Origin: Cristatella mucedo
Lineage: Eukaryota; Bryozoa; Phylactolaemata; Cristatellidae
Length of the DNA: 64,000 bases
Direction: 5' to 3'
NCBI GenBank assembly: GCA_009760855.2
Contig: WPIO01000030.1
Location: forward strand, 2,872,001 to 2,936,000
In this document: positions 36,068 to 47,724 of the stretch, piece by piece
How positions within the stretch are numbered: the stretch's first letter is position 1
How the letters are laid out: the number at the start of each line of letters is the position of its first letter
Notes under the pieces: model-generated
What the model was told of the DNA's origin: nothing
The model's input: only the letters and a program-made list of their open reading frames with translations
Database searches by the model: none
Translations under genes and position numbers: made by a program

Positions 36068-36226
36068 TAGGTTGTCATGAGCTCTCAATCTCTGCCAAGA
36101 CCTGATTACTGAGTGAGCACAGTGGGTTTTTGGGGCGGTGTTCATGCTATTGGGGTAAAGCATTCTGGTGAATCGAAAAGGTTCGCCCAACTGAGCATTG
36201 CATCTAATTCTGTGACCGGCCACGTT
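36068..36226 (-). CDS. Candidate internal exon of an unidentified gene
   Basis: Strong acceptor (catacttccactttcag) at 36227 and donor GTAAGTGC after 36068 enclose exactly 53 codons, phase 0 at both ends. The peptide begins NVAGHRIRCNAQLGEPFRF and includes APKTHCAHSVIRSWQRLR. A phase-0 donor at 36731 upstream would join in frame. I do not recognise the protein. A second frame is open over part of the exon, so this could be chance. Not TE-like by eye. Confidence 0.35.
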
Positions 36227-36731
36227 CTGAAAGTGGAAGTATGACTGCTTATTTGTTGTTGAGGTCTTACATACCAAATACGGCTGAGTTTTTTGGCATT
36301 GGAAAGCACAGGAAAACGTTTTAAAACTCTTACTCCAGAACCCCCGACAGGGCGGAGAGGTAAATGCCTCGTGGCTACAAGTGCAGTTTCTGGAAGTCGC
36401 TAATAAAGATTAAGACTTACTCTCTCAAGCCAACGGCGAGTGGCAATCATATTTACTGGATACAAGTGGGCAAAAGAAAAGTAGTCTTCTTACAGTTACT
36501 TCGTTTGCTTTCAAATAATGCCACGTCATCTATAAGTGTCATCTCTCAATGTTTCAGGCAGAAAACCACACGAGCTACTCTAGGTTAACAGGATGGGAAA
36601 GGTCTGAGTCTCTGGTAGGCTAATAATACAGAAGCTCCTGTTGCCTCCAGACGTAGGTAGAATTGTGGTAACCTGTTGGCAGCACATTTCTTGTGGGATC
36701 GGCCGGATGCCATAACCAATCTTATACTTAC

Positions 36732-36816
36732 AGTTTCTCCAACCAAGAGGAACTCAGGGACATAAACAGCAATCGTTGCCAACAAAAGTACAGTGATCCA
36801 CCTCCACGTTGACAAA
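36732..36816 (-). CDS. Candidate exon with a membrane-like segment
   Basis: Acceptor ttacattttccag at 36817 (phase 2) and donor GTAAGTAT after 36732 (phase 0). It encodes 28 residues (LSTWRWITVLLLATIAVYVP, then EFLLVGET), a plausible transmembrane or signal-anchor helix. It would splice in frame across a 505-bp intron to the candidate exon at 36226. No start codon or upstream exon found. Confidence 0.3.
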
Positions 36817-36909
36817 CTGGAAAATGTAATCCAATATTTTACATGTTGTCTTAAAGCCACAGATGCACCGCGAAGCACCTCAACGAAGCAGTTTTGCGAC
36901 ACTGGTGTA

Positions 36910-37700
36910 TATTAAAGCACTGTTAAGTGTAGCTAGTATGAACTATGGTTAATTTGAGCAAGTTCATCCATTTAATGACCACAGTATAATGGATATGTGA
37001 GTGGGTGCAACCATGGAAAGATTACTCCCTTAGAGTAAATAGCACACATTTATTTGCTAATAGCAGCATGGTCGACTTAAAAACTAGCAGTGGCGTCAAT
37101 CGTTGGTTTAACTGCTGTGGAAAGTTTTTCGTCAGATGACGTCGATAGTATTGCCGATTCAGCAATCTTACTTTTTATTCCGCAAAACCGACGCCCGCTG
37201 CTTCGCATTTCATCAGCTACAACGTAGATTACGGTCATAATAAAAAGTTTACGCTGCTGCTGCCCTGCATTTCAATTGCGACACTTTTCGTGCATTTTCC
37301 GGAACAAATTAAGACGACGTCAGAGTTAGCAAAGACATATTGCTTGGAATTGCCAAAGAGCAACGCAAACAGCTCTTACTTATACGGCATATATCCCTCA
37401 AATAATTAATCTCAACTACTCCCAACATGCAAGCATACACGTTTCTTAAGCTTTCCTATTATATAGCCAGGTTTTTCTGGCAGTTCGCCTGACGATTTTC
37501 TTTTGGACAAGTTCTACTGGTCGTACGCGCATCCTAAGCAAGTAAGCAAGCAGCTATAGCATGCAAGCACTGCCACAAAAACTTTAAGTTAACCTCAAAT
37601 CGGTGTTAATTTTTCCTACAACTTGTGACACACTATATAATGGACAAGAACTGATCATATGAACAGATTGTGGGAATGCATGAAGAAGCCAATTTCACTT
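36910..37700. other. No recognised feature
   Basis: AT-rich, no supported frame or repeat. Confidence 0.3.
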
Positions 37701-37829
37701 ACTCACTAGCTGATTCAACAGCTTTTGTTTTTTAGAAGTGCCTGGTCTTTTACGGAAGTGCCTGGTCTTTCTTGCCTTAGCGCGTTCGTGTGTTAGCCTA
37801 ATAAAACTGTAATATATTAATAATAGACT

Positions 37830-37960
37830 TCACTTGTATGTCGCTATATACGAACTTACTTTTCATTCATGAGCTCCCCCATATGCGTGAGGCTCGAGCC
37901 CACGACATCGACCAGATCGTGGTCGGAACGAGCACTTTAACTAGCGTGCTAATATTTGGG
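37830..37960 (-). mobile_element. SINE-B (tRNA-derived)
   Basis: The reverse orientation has a B-box-like gtgggctcgagcctc and an A-box region in the 37930-37945 block (actttaactagcgtgctaa), as at 50.05 kb. A partial SINE-A end (agctgattcaacagc) lies just before it at 37710, followed by a 20-bp duplication (gaagtgcctggtctttt) at 37735-37771. Confidence 0.6.
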
Positions 37961-38515
37961 ATTGTACTCTACTCTTTAATTAAATAAAGCAACACTGTTG
38001 CAGGAATATAAATTTGCATAGAGCTTTTGACGTAGAACAGGCAGCATTCAACTAAATCCTCTGGGCGGGGTGTAGGTAGTGATGGTAGAACCAGATAACT
38101 TTCAAATTTAAGTTGAGTTTTTTAAAACGAAATATACAAATATACTGTGACTCAATTTTGCATGTGCATTTTCAATTTTAATTAGCAAAAATCTAGGGGG
38201 TTAGATTTTAGCCAGGCTTATTTTCTAAAATCCCAGCTGCGGATAGAAGTGCCGTACTCAGCAGGTTCTTCAGCAGTTCGACCAGCTCACTGGGCTCTAA
38301 ATTTGTCTAGTTTCGCCTAAATTTTTGTTGAAACTGTTCGCTCTAACTTAATCAACAGAGAAAGGGCGTTGATGACTGCCATCTTTAAGACACAGTGAAA
38401 ATTTAGCAAGTTTTCTGAGTGATGCATTTTGAGCGGCGGCGTGTAGCGGCGGCGTGTAGCGTAAGGTGATTTACTGTTCATTGTATTTCAACTTGCTAGT
38501 TGACTTTAAGCTGCT

Positions 38516-38516
<1 letters not shown>

Positions 38517-38582
<66 letters not shown>
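38517..38582. repeat. (CT)n microsatellite
   Basis: About 33 uninterrupted CT units. Confidence 0.97.
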
Positions 38583-38586
<4 letters not shown>

Positions 38587-39064
38587 TTCGCTTTATCTTG
38601 CTCTCTCTCCTTCTATCTTCCCCTACTCTCTGCACAATCTCAGCAGTTCCGTTTATTAGTTGGCTTGTAAGATCGGCTCGGTCGGTCAAGTTACTAATTG
38701 CTCTGAAATCTTTTCCAGAGTTCGACTTTAGATAAACCTGTAGCTGTCTTGAGGTCTAATCTCAGCTTTCGCGAAAAAGTACGTCGCAGCTGAATCATGG
38801 CGGTAGCATTTGTGTTACATAGCTCGGCCACCCTAATGACCCAAGAAACAGCAGCAGCAGATCTGGCTAGAACAGCCACACTATCGAAATGCGTCTCTGC
38901 TCTGTTCTTGTGTTGTAGCCGTCAATGGCGAGCTATTTAAACAAGCATTAGTTCTCAGCTGTGCCATGCTGTACCGGGAGGTTGGTCTTAGCTGCGTCTG
39001 AACTCGCGTTCGGCTGGTACTATACAAGCTCTTGCCCCTTTTGTGTGAGCTCATTGCGGAGTCG

Positions 39065-39073
39065 CATAAAAGG
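39065..39073 (+). promoter_or_regulatory. TATA-like box of the small secreted gene
   Basis: CATAAAAGG lies 81 bp upstream of the ATG at 39154. This spacing would give a 5' UTR of about 50-60 nt. Motif match only. Confidence 0.5.
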
Positions 39074-39153
39074 CGCCAGTCCATTTCGTGGGTAACAGGG
39101 AGAGTGGAAGCCGATATCGCAGAGACAGCGATAGCTCTCAGCAACCAGCGGGA

Positions 39154-39638
39154 ATGGCGAGCAAGCTGATTCTGGCCGTAGCGGCACTGGCCTGCTTGGC
39201 ACTGATGCTGGTGCAAGAGACCAGCGCTGCACCACCAGCCGCGCCCATGGCCAAGACGACGCCCGGTGAGTACCTAACAGCCGAAGGTGAAGGAGGCAGC
39301 TCAGTCGTTTGACTGATTCTTTAGCATAATCTATTCGGTCAGAATAGGGAAATTGGCGACCGTGCTTTCAGCTGTCAGTCGGAAGCCGCAGAATGCCTTG
39401 CAAGCTCGCGCCGAATCTTGCAAAGCATTTTCACAGCTTGACTTGAACCTACATTCGGATCGCTTACTACATTGTTTTAAAAGGCAAGGGTGGTCCGGAC
39501 AAGGCTACAGCGACCGCCAAGGGTCCCGATACGAAGACTACAGAGACAACCAAGGCTCACGAGACAAAGCCTACGACCGTGAAGCCGACGAAGCCCGTGC
39601 CCAAAGCGCCAAAGGGCAAGCGAGCGGCCTCCAACTGA
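39154..39638 (+). CDS. Small secreted Thr/Lys/Pro-rich protein, two exons
   Basis: Exon 1, 39154-39265: ATG, signal peptide (MASKLILAVAALACLALMLV, likely cut after ETSA), then APPAAPMAKTTP. The donor G|GTGAGTACC is phase 1. Exon 2, 39484-39638: acceptor attgttttaaaag, then KGGPDKATATAKGPDTKTTE, repeated TTK/TKP motifs, and a basic end (KPVPKAPKGKRAASN) before TGA. The coding sum of 267 nt gives 88 residues, with no cysteine after the signal peptide. A nearer acceptor (ttttcacag at 39436) would stop at once, so it was rejected. An AATAAA lies at 39933. The mature chain of about 63 residues is Thr/Lys/Pro-rich, likely disordered and possibly O-glycosylated. It shares plan and C-terminal style with the mucin-like gene at 52-59 kb. 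Function unknown; a matrix or mucus component is inference. Confidence 0.75.
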
Positions 39639-39932
39639 CGCTCGGCAGAGCCGCCAAAGGCATGGCAATCGTCGCTAAGGCTCGCTCTCTGATTCTTTCT
39701 CACTGCACCTGCCACACAAACCAGAGCTGCGAAAAGCTTTCGTTCGCTACGCGGCTGTGCTGATGTTGCTGTCTTTCGATAAGCCAAGGAAACCCTACCG
39801 TCCATTTTTGTGCTTCAATATATTGTTGCAATTTTGAGCTTTTGTGCAACAGGTGCTAGCCCGACGTGGCTAGGATTTGGGGAGGCTATTTGAGCTGACA
39901 ACTGCAAACGCGTTTCATCGGCAATGCTAACC

Positions 39933-39938
39933 AATAAA
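39933..39938 (+). terminator. Candidate polyadenylation signal AATAAA
   Basis: Canonical hexamer 295 bp after the stop of the small secreted gene, same strand. Confidence 0.55.
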
Positions 39939-39949
39939 CATACGTCGTA

Positions 39950-40900
39950 CTGACTACGGTACTGTGGCAGCGCCCTAGCTAGTAGTGCAGGACACGGTTG
40001 CACAACGCAGATGCGTCATGCTGTGACGCTAGACACGAGTGGAGTCGCGCCAGTTTACTAACAGGAAAACGATACTACTTAAAAATTGAGGGTGTTCAGT
40101 TTCCGCGTCCTTACAGAAAAAGCTGCAGACACAGTACTCATAACGATGTTAGTCTCAGCTCATCGCATGACTAATGCAGGTGACGCCGGAACCTCGTGTC
40201 ATGGTTAGCGACTTGTGCGTACATCACCAATGCACGCAGGAATGCAGAAAGTGGCTGAACGCGGCAGCGACGAAGAGCGGCTGTACCTTACTATAATAAG
40301 TCCACATCCATATTATAAGCGAGTCCATTTTACCTCGACGTAGGGTAAAAGACATTCGACAACGGCCACGGCATCTAATGTAGCTTTGTGGCCGTAGAGC
40401 TCAAATCAACTAAAACTCCTACGCCAACTCCGCAAGCACCAGCTGTCCTGCTATGAACACTATGCTCATAGCAGACTAGATGGCTGGCTATGCACACTGT
40501 GCCCATATCAAAGAAGTTGGTGCTTCGTGTAGGTATACATTCAAAACACGTGTTCTCCCTGTGATCATTGCTAAAGGGTAGGTTTTGAGGCGGATAATCC
40601 TCTCAAGAGGACGACGTATGTTGGTTTCCTTAAAGGAACCGAAGAATACAGTTGCGAAATGGCGTCAATAAATGCGTCACCTTCAACAAACCAAGAGAAA
40701 GAGCGAGAGATAAATGCATCCCGGGAAGAAGCTGAAAACAGTAAGGGTCAATGTATTGTTTAATTTTTTGTTGCATATCATAGGCTGGTTGATGCTTTCT
40801 TCTGGCCTAGTCGGATGTCAAGCAAATGTTCCAATTCCCGCAAGCTAGTTCCTAGTCGCATATGTACGTTATTCAATACTGAGGGTTTCCTGTCATTGAG
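39950..40900. other. No recognised gene
   Basis: Contains one member (40265-40330) of a diverged pair of related segments; the other is at 41455-41530. Confidence 0.3.
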
Positions 40901-40905
40901 TAAAT

Positions 40906-40909
<4 letters not shown>

Positions 40910-40979
<70 letters not shown>

Positions 40980-40980
40980 G
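40910..40980. repeat. (CA)n-(TA)n microsatellite
   Basis: About 58 bases of CA followed by a short TA run. Confidence 0.97.
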
Positions 40981-41743
40981 CGTAAGTATATTAATAAATA
41001 CATACATTTATATATACGCAGTTTCATGGATTCCTCTGCTGCCATTATTTACCCTTGGCCATCCTATGCATCAGTAGCAAGATGGTATCCAACGTAAAAT
41101 GAAACTGGTGCAATTTGGAAGCTTTAAAATGTTTGTGAACTATTTATCGAGTGTTGGCGTTTTCTTCTCAAGGGTCTTGTCTACACATACCACCAGCAGA
41201 TTTTTTACCATCTTGGTTTTGATTTGCTCGTATATTAGTGAATACTGAGAGAAAAATCCTGTTGGATTGTACCGAGTGGTGTTGTTTTACAAACTGAGTG
41301 TAATGGCTTTCACGTCAGTACAGAACTAGTCCGCAATAGTACTCGCTACAACTCACCAAACTACTAGAATATCGGTGAGGCCCTCACGGGCCGTGGAATT
41401 ATGCCTAGAGGTTCGTCGGTGCTGAAACAATGCATTTAGATTTGTTGACTGTAGCGGAGTACGGCAACAACGAAGAAGAGCGCCCATACCTTAGCTAACA
41501 AGTCCGTATCCATGGCGTAGAGAAATCTACTTGAACTCGTCGGATGTTTATAGACCTCCGGAATCAGCCGAGTGTACAAGTCTCCAACTTCGGAAAGCCT
41601 AGAGCACAGCTCAGCCCAACTGCTAAGGAACAACTGGCTGCCTATTACATGGCTTCGGCTGATATGCTGCTAATCATGGATTGTCGCATACTGGTCCCAA
41701 ACTGTTTTAATTCTGAAACTGCACTAGAAATATCTCGACTGCC

Positions 41744-41778
41744 CCCCCACACACACGCGCACGCACGCACACACACAC

Positions 41779-41832
<54 letters not shown>
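41744..41832. repeat. (CA)n microsatellite
   Basis: CA repeat with CG interruptions at its start. Confidence 0.97.
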
Positions 41833-41835
<3 letters not shown>

Positions 41836-42389
41836 GACACACTTACGAATAAGCGCACAAGGGCATGATCAGGCTGGCTTAGCTTGCCTCTATTTCAGTA
41901 AGCACTTGTTTGAAGGCATACTAGAGGCAGCTGCCGTGCTCACCAATCTCTCTAAAGCCGGTCTTGGATGCATGAACAACTTGTGCTTCTCCAATGCTCG
42001 ACTCTTAGCTGTGTAGTAACAATTCTTAGAGTGAGTCTTGTGTAAGATGAGTAGAATGAATGCTTTTTCAATTAATGGATGAGATTGCGAAAAACTCATG
42101 TGCAGATTATATTGGTTGCCTGAAATTAGAATGTAAATCAAAGCTTCTAGACTTAAGTGATCTTGCTTCGTAAACAGAGCTTAATGACTGCAGCTTCCAC
42201 CGCAAGTCCGCGGATTTACTTGCTTTTATTCGGATCATACACATGAACGTAATGGACACAACAAAGCAGTGAATGTTTTTTTTGGACTTTTTTCTAGTTT
42301 GATGGACCCACCTTTTATTTTTCATTAATAATTTAATTCATGTTCTGAAACTCCACAAAGCCATAAGCATTTACTGGTGATGCTCAGCA

Positions 42390-42447
<58 letters not shown>

Positions 42448-42600
42448 ACACATATATGTATATATACATATATATATATATTTGTAAATATATATTTGTA
42501 TATAAAAGTATATATGTATGTGAGTGTGCGTGCGTATTTGTGTGTGTGTGCGTGTGTGTGAGTGCGTGTGTGTGTGTGTGTGTGTATGTGTGTGTATACA
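42390..42600. repeat. (CA)n, (TA)n and (TG)n compound microsatellite
   Basis: A CA run (42390-42450), TA-rich middle (42451-42515) and TG run (42516-42598). The CA and TG arms are complementary and could form a large hairpin. Confidence 0.95.
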
Positions 42601-42724
42601 TATTCATCCCATATGCCGAATGGCTTGAGCACACAGCCTTGATCTTCATATACGAGCACAACCCCTCCGCTAGACTTAGGAGTGTTTTCTTAAGCCGCCT
42701 CATCTTACGGGCATACTAGCCACT

Positions 42725-42900
42725 AGACGTACCCTCACACAGCAAAAAGCTGGGAAGCATAGTTGAGTCAGTAGGGTAGTTGAGGCAGTGCGTTGCACGG
42801 ATGCAGCTGCTCAGGCCGCTGGAAAGGATTTCTCACAGTCAGCGGTAGGAGAAAAGATGCTGCAAACAGTGTTTCGGGTGTCATTCCTCAGGCGAAGTTC
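42725..42900 (-). mobile_element. LINE-B fragment
   Basis: ctgggaagcatagttgagtc, tagttgaggcagtgcgttgc and cagctgctcagg match the LINE-B copies at 30.2 and 49.15 kb. Confidence 0.6.
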
Positions 42901-43630
42901 ATGTTATGAGTTAGCTTGCGTGAATATGCATTGAAATAGTAGACCGGAAAAGGAAATAGTGCAGAAGGTTGAATACATTGTGAGCTTGATCAAGCAAGCA
43001 ACGTGAAAGGCACGTTCAAGCCGACAGTACTACAAAATCCATAACCAATCAAAAACAATATGTGAAAAAATCACTAAGTGCTGCTTATGAAAGCCGCTGT
43101 GACATGAGCCGTCGTCTGAGCTGCAAATATGCTGTGTTTTGAAGAGAATTTGTTAAATTTGAGTGCTATCTGGGCATAGGTGCGTAAACATTTAGTACAG
43201 GATATCAAATGATCACAATAGGAAAGGTAGACCTTGTGAGTTTCAAACTATGGTATAGATAAAACAGGTGCTAAGCTATTTCTGGGTGTGCAGAAGTTAA
43301 AAGTTATGATGGTCAAACTACAAGCAATAATGGAGTACAAAAAAACAAGTATTTTGCGACTTGTTTAGCTTGAAGTGGGCTCGACACTCTTCCACCCCAA
43401 CAAATGTATATCCACGAGTCTATGTTGAAGTGTCGTTATGTCATTTAACATTTGTAATCTGCAATAGCTTTAATTAACTAGGGATTATGAAATAAAAAAA
43501 TACCGACTATTCAAATTCGGCGGGGTAGAAATGACTAGGACAGGCTGTAAACTCCAACTAGCATTATTTTTGAGTACTAAGTTCTGGCCAAAGATTCGAA
43601 AAGAATATAACAAGTAAGGTTAAAGATTTT
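42901..43630. other. No recognised feature
   Basis: AT-rich spacer before the large LINE. The LINE 5' boundary is not sharply visible. Confidence 0.3.
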
Positions 43631-43639
43631 GAGATAGAA

Positions 43640-45790
43640 TGATGAATAGCAGCCATACTAATCTGTACTTCAAACATGGTACTGTAAGTCGTACCAATCG
43701 ATCCTAGCAAAGGCCAAGTCTAGCTTTTATAGAAACATTGTTGAATCACAGATGAACAATCAAAAAATGCTGATGTCGACAATTAATCATCTCCTCAACC
43801 GTTCCCAGGTTAGCTCCTTACCAGATGATCCTTGTGATGATCTAGCCGATCACTTCTATCGATTCTTTGTGCAGAAGATAGACAAGATCAGGGAGTCCAT
43901 CCCTGCGATGACAACCTTCCCACTAGAATGCTGTTCCTCGGTTCCTGACTGCACCTCAACGTCTGCATTTAAGCAGGTCACTAGTGATCTAGTCCTAAAG
44001 TTCGTATCGCAATCAAAGAAGACAACAAGTCCTCTGGACCCTATTCTAACTGTCCTGCTCCTACGTTGCATTGATCTGCTGCTGCCATGCATAACTAACA
44101 TCATTAATATGTCATTAGCCTCAGGTCACGTCCCAGCACCTATCAAAAAAAGCTGTAGTCAGGCCTCTCCTCAAGAAAGCAACACTAGACCAAGAGAACT
44201 TGAGCAACTATCGCCCAGTTTCCCTTCTACCATTTCTATCAAAGACACTGGAACGGGTGGTGGCAGACCAGCGAAACTCATATATCGAAACCTCACACGT
44301 TGCTAGTAAGTTCCAGTCCGGCTTTAGAGCTAATCACTCCACAGAGTCAGCATTGCTTAGGGTATACAACAACCTACTTAGGAATTCAGACATGGGTAGA
44401 GTGTCTCTGCTTGTTTTTCTCGATCTTTCGGCAGCTTTTGACACCATCTATCACAAAGTTCTTCTAGAGGGCCTCTCATCTCGCCTGTGTATCACTGGCA
44501 CTGCTCTGCAGTGGTTCAGGTCCTATCTCAGTGGGAGACTCCAGAGTATTGACGTGAATGGACAAAGATCATCTGAAGTACCACTGAAATATGGAGTACC
44601 TCAGGGCTCAGTGCTAGGTCTGGTTCTTTTTACGGTTTATACTCTCCCTCTTGCTGATGTGATTGCCAAGCACAATCTAGGCTTTCACTTCTATGTGGAC
44701 GACACTCAGTTGTACCTTTGCTTTGATCCCTCCCAGCCTTCGACCACCTCCAATTCTCAAAACTCACTAGCTGCATGCATTGATGACATCCACACATGGA
44801 TGGCAGCAAATTTTTTAAAACTTAACGATGATAAAACTAACTTACTAGTTATGGGCAAACCCAGTGTGATTCAGAGATTGGAAAGGCTGTCTCTCAAAAT
44901 TGGCCCTGCCAGCATATCTCCTGTCGAATCAGCTCAAAATCTAGGTGTCATATTCCAAAGCGACCTTTCGTTAGACGACCATATCAGCTCCTCGGTCAAA
45001 TCTGCCTATTTTCAGCTTCACAGTATTGCTAAAATTCGGGCATGTTTAGATAAGGATACCACGTCCAAGTTGGTCCATGCATTCGTGACATCTCGTCTCG
45101 ACTTCTGCAACTCACTGCTTACTGGCCTACCAGCATGTGCGATCAGGCGATTGCAGCTGGTGCAAAACTCTGCAGCTAGGCTTGTCTGTCGTGAGCGTCG
45201 CAGTTGCCACATTATTCCACTTCTCGCCGACCTGCACTGGCTACCAGTCTAGCGACGTATTGACTTCAAGGGTTTGTCGCTCACTTTTAGGTCCCTTCAT
45301 TCTATGGCTCCAGCCTATCTCTCAGATATACTACCCCATCAAGCCAAGCATCGTATCACCCGCTTTTCGGAATCCAACAGTCTAAAAATACCTCGTACAA
45401 ACCTCAAATCCTTTGGAGACCGTGCATTTAGTTCGTATGCTCCCAAAGCCTGGAACTCCCTCCCGACCTGCGTCAGAACATCCATGACCTGACCACATTT
45501 AAAAGGAACTTAAAAACACACCTATTTAGGACAGCATCTAGTGGGTCCCTGTGATTCGTCCTTAACGTGCTTATGCGTGCTGACATTGTGCATGCTGCCA
45601 CTAACCACATTTGCATGCTGACCCTGTGCGTGTCACCCCTAACCATGTTATTCATTTTGTTTGTTTTTCAAGCATGAATTTACTTACCATTTTATTGCAT
45701 TTTCCTTTGCAGCAAATGTAAAGCACCTAGAAAGAGATTGAGTTCTCCGGGGCGCTTTATCAAGTACATTATTATTATTATTATTATGGT
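43640..45790 (+). mobile_element. CR1/L2-type LINE, 5'-truncated, nearly intact reverse transcriptase
   Basis: The best copy of the family. Open from about 43670 (SILAKAKSSFYRNIVESQ). RT motifs in order: NYRPVSLLPFLSKTLERVV, FQSGFRANHSTESALL, motif A LDLSAAFDT (about 44420), motif B GVPQGSVLG, motif C FYVDDTQLY (about 44690, catalytic Asp pair kept), AANFLKLNDDKTNLLVMGK, NLGVIFQSDLSLDDH and HAFVTSRLDFCNSLLTGLP. Two lesions: one extra A in the A7 run at 44145-44151 shifts the frame, and a TAG at 45250-45252 replaces the Lys codon of 'LPVKQR'. After the stop the same frame continues to 45492. The 3' UTR ends in (ATT)n at 45770-45787. The endonuclease part is missing. Confidence 0.95.
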
Positions 45791-46054
45791 AGAGGTTTAG
45801 CATCTCAATTTCTGCTCTTGAAGGTACTGGATATGGCCAATTGCCCCACTGACAAAACATACAAAGTCACGATTGAGGTGCATGTGTATATCCATCCGAT
45901 TTTATATTTAATACCAAATCAATGCATTCAAGTTTACTGTTTCCGGTTTTGGTAGAAGGCTTCCTATTGGCATTGTGACCATAAGCAACATTGCACACAG
46001 CTTTGGAGCTAGACTTACTTATAGATTAGCCGAGGATAAGGCCATTTAGTTGGC

Positions 46055-46520
46055 GCTTATTAGTTAAGCATCACATCACTTCTAGCTGACCTGTAGTGGC
46101 ATCCAGTCAAGAAATGGTTCAACTTCAAGGTTCTGTCACTCACTTTTAGATCTATACATTTTTTTGGCTCCAGCCTACCTATCAGATTTGCTCTCCCAGT
46201 AGGCTAAGCGTCGTACCGCCGGCTTTTCGAAACGTATTCGTGTACCTATACCTCATACGATCCTCAAATCCTTTGGAGACCGTTCTTCAGTTCGTTTTCT
46301 TCCAAAGCCCGGAACTCAATTTCACCTGGCGTCATGACATCACCTTGACTTCACCACATTTGAAAAGAACCTAAATACGCATCTCTATATTTCAGCATTT
46401 AGTGGGTTCGTGTGAATCTTACTGTGCGTGCTCATGCATGCTGACACTGTACATGCTGCCGCTAACCAGATTTGCATGCTGAGCCTGTGCATGTCACCTA
46501 TAGCTGTGCCATGCATGTTT
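46055..46520 (+). mobile_element. LINE 3' fragment
   Basis: gatctatacatttttttggc, cctcaaatcctttggagacc and the 3' UTR block (gatttgcatgctgagcctgt) match the 44-kb copy. Heavily decayed. Confidence 0.8.
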
Positions 46521-46529
46521 TCGTTGAGG

Positions 46530-47100
46530 GTGTTGACTTTTTTAGGTATGTACATATATCAGTAAAGTGGTCTGTTCAAATGTTTTATTCAGTACAATTC
46601 TTAAAACCCTTTCCCTACTATACAGTCTTGTAAAACCTTGACTGGCGTCCCAAGGGTAGTAATACCACATTTCTTCTAAGTGTCCAAAGCGAGCTCACTC
46701 TCTATCCAGACTTTTTACAACTCCTTGCAATAGAATTAATAACTAAGTTTTATTGATTCGGACGGTATCAGGCTTAGACAAACAAGTATAAACAAGATAG
46801 CACGCTTGGGCCAAGATGCTATAGAAAATAGTTAGACACTCAGGTCACCAGTGAGTGTCCATCCGAATGCAAGTGTCGTCGATGTTGGATGCTGCAAGGT
46901 GTTAAAGCCATTCGGATGACGATCATGGTTAAAAGTCAACAATAATAGGAGCAGGTTGTCATTTAGTGTGACTACAGACTTAACCAACAAGTACTTGAAT
47001 GTATTAATTAATGCTTACATTGCCCATCTGTTTCTTTAATTAAGGAGTCGTTTATGCTTGATCTCAAGACGTTTTGGAATTTTTCTGTTGATAGCATTTG
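46530..47100. other. No recognised feature
   Basis: AT-rich sequence between a LINE and a SINE. Confidence 0.3.
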
Positions 47101-47109
47101 CTTCTATCT

Positions 47110-47275
47110 GGAGAGCCGTTATGGCCCATTATGTAAATTTGTTGCTTTTCACGATCTCCATCCCGATATCGTGGGTTCGAATCCTTCGGTTACCGATCCT
47201 TTATTGTCGCAGCAAGCGGCGGTTATAGCCGTAAAAGACCTTCTGTCGTCAAAGAAAGCCTTTAGCTGCAAGAAG
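47110..47275 (+). mobile_element. SINE-A, old copy
   Basis: B box (gtgggttcgaatcc) and body (gcagcaagcggcggttatag, aaaagaccttctgtcgtc) are recognisable; the head is diverged. Confidence 0.75.
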
Positions 47276-47724
47276 TTACCCGTGAAATTCAAGGCGATAC
47301 AGCAAGAAGCTACGGGAGGCTATTGAATAGAACGTTTCAGTCCAATACAAAGGCTTAGAGTAGCACCGGTCAGCCAATCCTCAATGCCCCGATGAAACGG
47401 CGGCCGGTTAAAAGTGAGTCGGGTGTATCGGCAAATGCAGGTTTGAGATTAAGCTGCGCCAGCGCTTTGACCAGTGACACAGGTAAGCTGTGTAGAGTTC
47501 GTAGGATGATGTCATCGGTGTGCCTCGTTGACGGTACTGACGTCGAATCGCGTTCGCTGCAGTGATAGCATCAGTAAAACCGAGTTTCCTCTGAGTGATG
47601 ATCACAAGGTGAAATTACTGACCGTTTGTAGAGATTGAATGTGGCTGGGAAATACAGGGGGTCAGTTGGACGTGATCGTGTAGGCTACCAATGCTAAACG
47701 CCCTACGAGCGACAGTCGAAGGCC
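47276..47724. other. No recognised feature
   Basis: Moderately GC-rich. The minus open frame 47408-47605 has no splice or motif support. Confidence 0.3.
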
